A DNA stretch of 5,053 bases from Rhodospirillales bacterium (GTDB lineage Bacteria > Pseudomonadota > Alphaproteobacteria > Acetobacterales > Acetobacteraceae), in NCBI GenBank assembly GCA_015654825.1, contig JAATGE010000487.1:1-5053 (forward strand). The letters run 5' to 3'. The stretch's first letter is position 1, and each line of letters begins with the position of its first letter. A model generated the notes under the pieces. It was not told the origin of the DNA and did not search any database. It saw only the letters and a list, made by a program, of their open reading frames with translations. Made by a program: the position numbers and the translations under genes. Positions 4,037 to 5,053 of this stretch are shown piece after piece.

Positions 4037-4855
4037 TTAAGGCGCCTCAGCCTCAGCCCGCAACCTGCGAAAACTCCGCAAGCTGAAAGGCAGCATCCCA
4101 AGATAAACCAGTCCGCAAAGTGCCAGCGCCGCCCAAGGGTCCGCCAGCAGCAGTGCCGCCATCATTCCGGTCCCCAGCAGCAGCGGCAGCACATAAGCGC
4201 TGGGCACCTTGAAGTTTTTAAAACTCCAGACCGGCAGCGTGGAGACCAGCAGCAGCGACGTGCCGACCAGCGTAATCGCGACGACCACCGGGTGCTGCAC
4301 CAGCAGCCCGAGGCGATCCCAGCCCATGTCCTGTGCTTCCAGCCCCACGAACAGCGGAAACAGCGCCACGCCCGCCCCGGCCGGCGCCGGCACGCCGGTA
4401 AAGAAGCTTTGCGCATAAGCAGGTTTTGGCGCGCTCTCGAGCGAGGCGTTGAAGCGCGCCAGGCGCAGCGCCATGCACACCGCGAACATCAAACACGGCA
4501 TGAAGCCGTAACGACCCGCGCCGCGCAGCGACCACAGGTAAAGGATCAGCGCCGGCGCGATGCCGAAGCAGCAGAAATCGGCCAGGCTGTCGAACTCGGC
4601 GCCAAACCGCGTCACCGCCTTCAGCAGCCGCGCGATGCGGCCATCCAGCCCGTCGATGACGCCCGCGACAAGCACCGCCAGCGCCGCCAGTTTCCAGTGC
4701 GCGTCCAGCGCGAAGCGTATGGCGTTCAGCCCGGCGCACAGCCCGAGCAGCGTCAGCAGGTTCGGCACCACGCGGTTGAAACTGGGGCCGTGATAGCGCG
4801 GCCGGCTGCGTCGCCGCCGGCGCCTTCCCGTCCTCGTTTCCAGGCCGCTATCCAT
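4037..4855 (-). CDS. pssA: CDP-diacylglycerol-serine O-phosphatidyltransferase (phosphatidylserine synthase)
   Basis: This encodes a 272-residue inner-membrane enzyme that joins CDP-diacylglycerol and L-serine to make phosphatidylserine, the precursor of phosphatidylethanolamine. The CDP-alcohol phosphatidyltransferase signature is complete: D-x2-D-G-x2-A-R-x8-G-x3-D-x3-D, with Asp68, Asp71, Gly72, Ala75, Arg76, Gly85, Asp89 and Asp93. The Asp residues bind the metal ions. About seven or eight hydrophobic segments run from residue 30 to the C-terminus. The N-terminus is strikingly arginine-rich (six Arg in a row at 11-16). The ATG at 4853-4855 is preferred, with GGAGG 12 bases upstream; an in-frame TTG at 4867 directly abuts that GGAGG and is unlikely. 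The ATG overlaps the psd stop by 8 bp, so the two are translationally coupled. The multi-pass CDP-alcohol type differs from the peripheral PssA of E. coli. Confidence 0.93.
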   Translation of the reverse strand: MDSGLETRTGRRRRRRSRPRYHGPSFNRVVPNLLTLLGLCAGLNAIRFALDAHWKLAALAVLVAGVIDGLDGRIARLLKAVTRFGAEFDSLADFCCFGIAPALILYLWSLRGAGRYGFMPCLMFAVCMALRLARFNASLESAPKPAYAQSFFTGVPAPAGAGVALFPLFVGLEAQDMGWDRLGLLVQHPVVVAITLVGTSLLLVSTLPVWSFKNFKVPSAYVLPLLLGTGMMAALLLADPWAALALCGLVYLGMLPFSLRSFRRLRAEAEAP

Positions 4856-5053
4856 CCGCCGTCCCAACCTCCAGCACGGCCATCACGGTTTCGCCGCCGA
4901 CCGCCGTCTGCCCCACCGAAACGGCAGGCCGCACGCCGGGCGGCAAATAAAGGTCGGTCCGGCTGCCGAAGCGTATGATACCGAAAAGCTGCCCCGCCGT
5001 CACGCGGTCGCCAGCGCGAAGCTCGCACAGGATCCGGCGCGCGACCAGGCCGG
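4848..5053 (-). CDS. psd: Phosphatidylserine decarboxylase, C-terminal 67 residues (partial)
   Basis: The reading frame enters from beyond the right edge and ends at TAG 4848-4850. The 67 visible residues contain [22 protein letters not shown], then [15 protein letters not shown]. Gly-Ser in RFGSR (fragment residues 29-30) is the self-cleavage site at which Ser becomes the pyruvoyl cofactor. [13 protein letters not shown] closes the domain. This is the short, alphaproteobacterial form of the enzyme, which removes CO2 from phosphatidylserine at the inner membrane to give phosphatidylethanolamine. Its stop overlaps the pssA ATG, so the product and supplier enzymes are made together. The start, promoter and N-terminal part lie outside the window. 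Confidence 0.92.
   Translation of the reverse strand, partial: GLVARRILCELRAGDRVTAGQLFGIIRFGSRTDLYLPPGVRPAVSVGQTAVGGETVMAVLEVGTADG

Noticed and set aside
4753..5028. 91-codon leftward open frame over the psd/pssA junction
   Set aside because: It is out of frame with both real genes; the psd frame (ending 4848) and the pssA frame both show family motifs.

Overview
This is a GC-rich, mostly chromosomal window from an alphaproteobacterium, most likely Rhodospirillales/Acetobacteraceae. The evidence is the codon use, a psd-pssA gene pair, a DciA/DUF721 protein, and dispersed hairpins with a GGGGCAGAGCCCC core, together with an AAGTTTTTTGGTTC-type terminator that I associate with acetic-acid-bacterial genomes. 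The taxonomic call is inference from remembered patterns, not from a search.

Layout. Bases 1-164 hold one copy of a dispersed repeat (1-86) and a short hairpin terminator behind a leftward GTT1-like glutathione S-transferase (165-827). A rightward DUF721/DciA-like gene (858-1322) is divergent from it across only 30 bp, and the two Shine-Dalgarno sequences sit back to back. Bases 1323-1603 are non-coding: tandem terminator-like hairpins, a long palindrome, and a second copy of the repeat at position 1. Bases 1604-3113 look like a small accessory island read leftward. It contains a type II toxin-antitoxin operon (Gp49/HigB-like toxin at 2729-3073, XRE/HigA-like antitoxin at 2388-2732), followed 6 bp later by a gene for a small two-helix membrane protein (2064-2381). 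Next come two palindromes sharing the same outer arms (1944-2093), then the broken remnant of an unrelated DUF1778/TacA-type antitoxin (1604-1878) with no toxin partner. To the right are a rightward short-chain dehydrogenase (3214-3984), a shared bidirectional terminator, and the leftward phosphatidylethanolamine pair psd (3' end only) and pssA.

How the parts work together. Psd and PssA are consecutive enzymes of phosphatidylethanolamine synthesis and overlap by 8 bp. The HigB-HigA-like pair overlaps by 4 bp and has a perfect 8-bp-arm inverted repeat 11 bp before the toxin start, the expected place for autoregulation. The GST, DUF721 and SDR genes are separate transcription units.

The most unusual region is 1604-3113: a toxin-first TA operon with a membrane-protein third gene whose last nine codons are supplied by a palindromic repeat, next to a dead antitoxin of another family. 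I see no transposase, integrase, CRISPR array or RNA gene.
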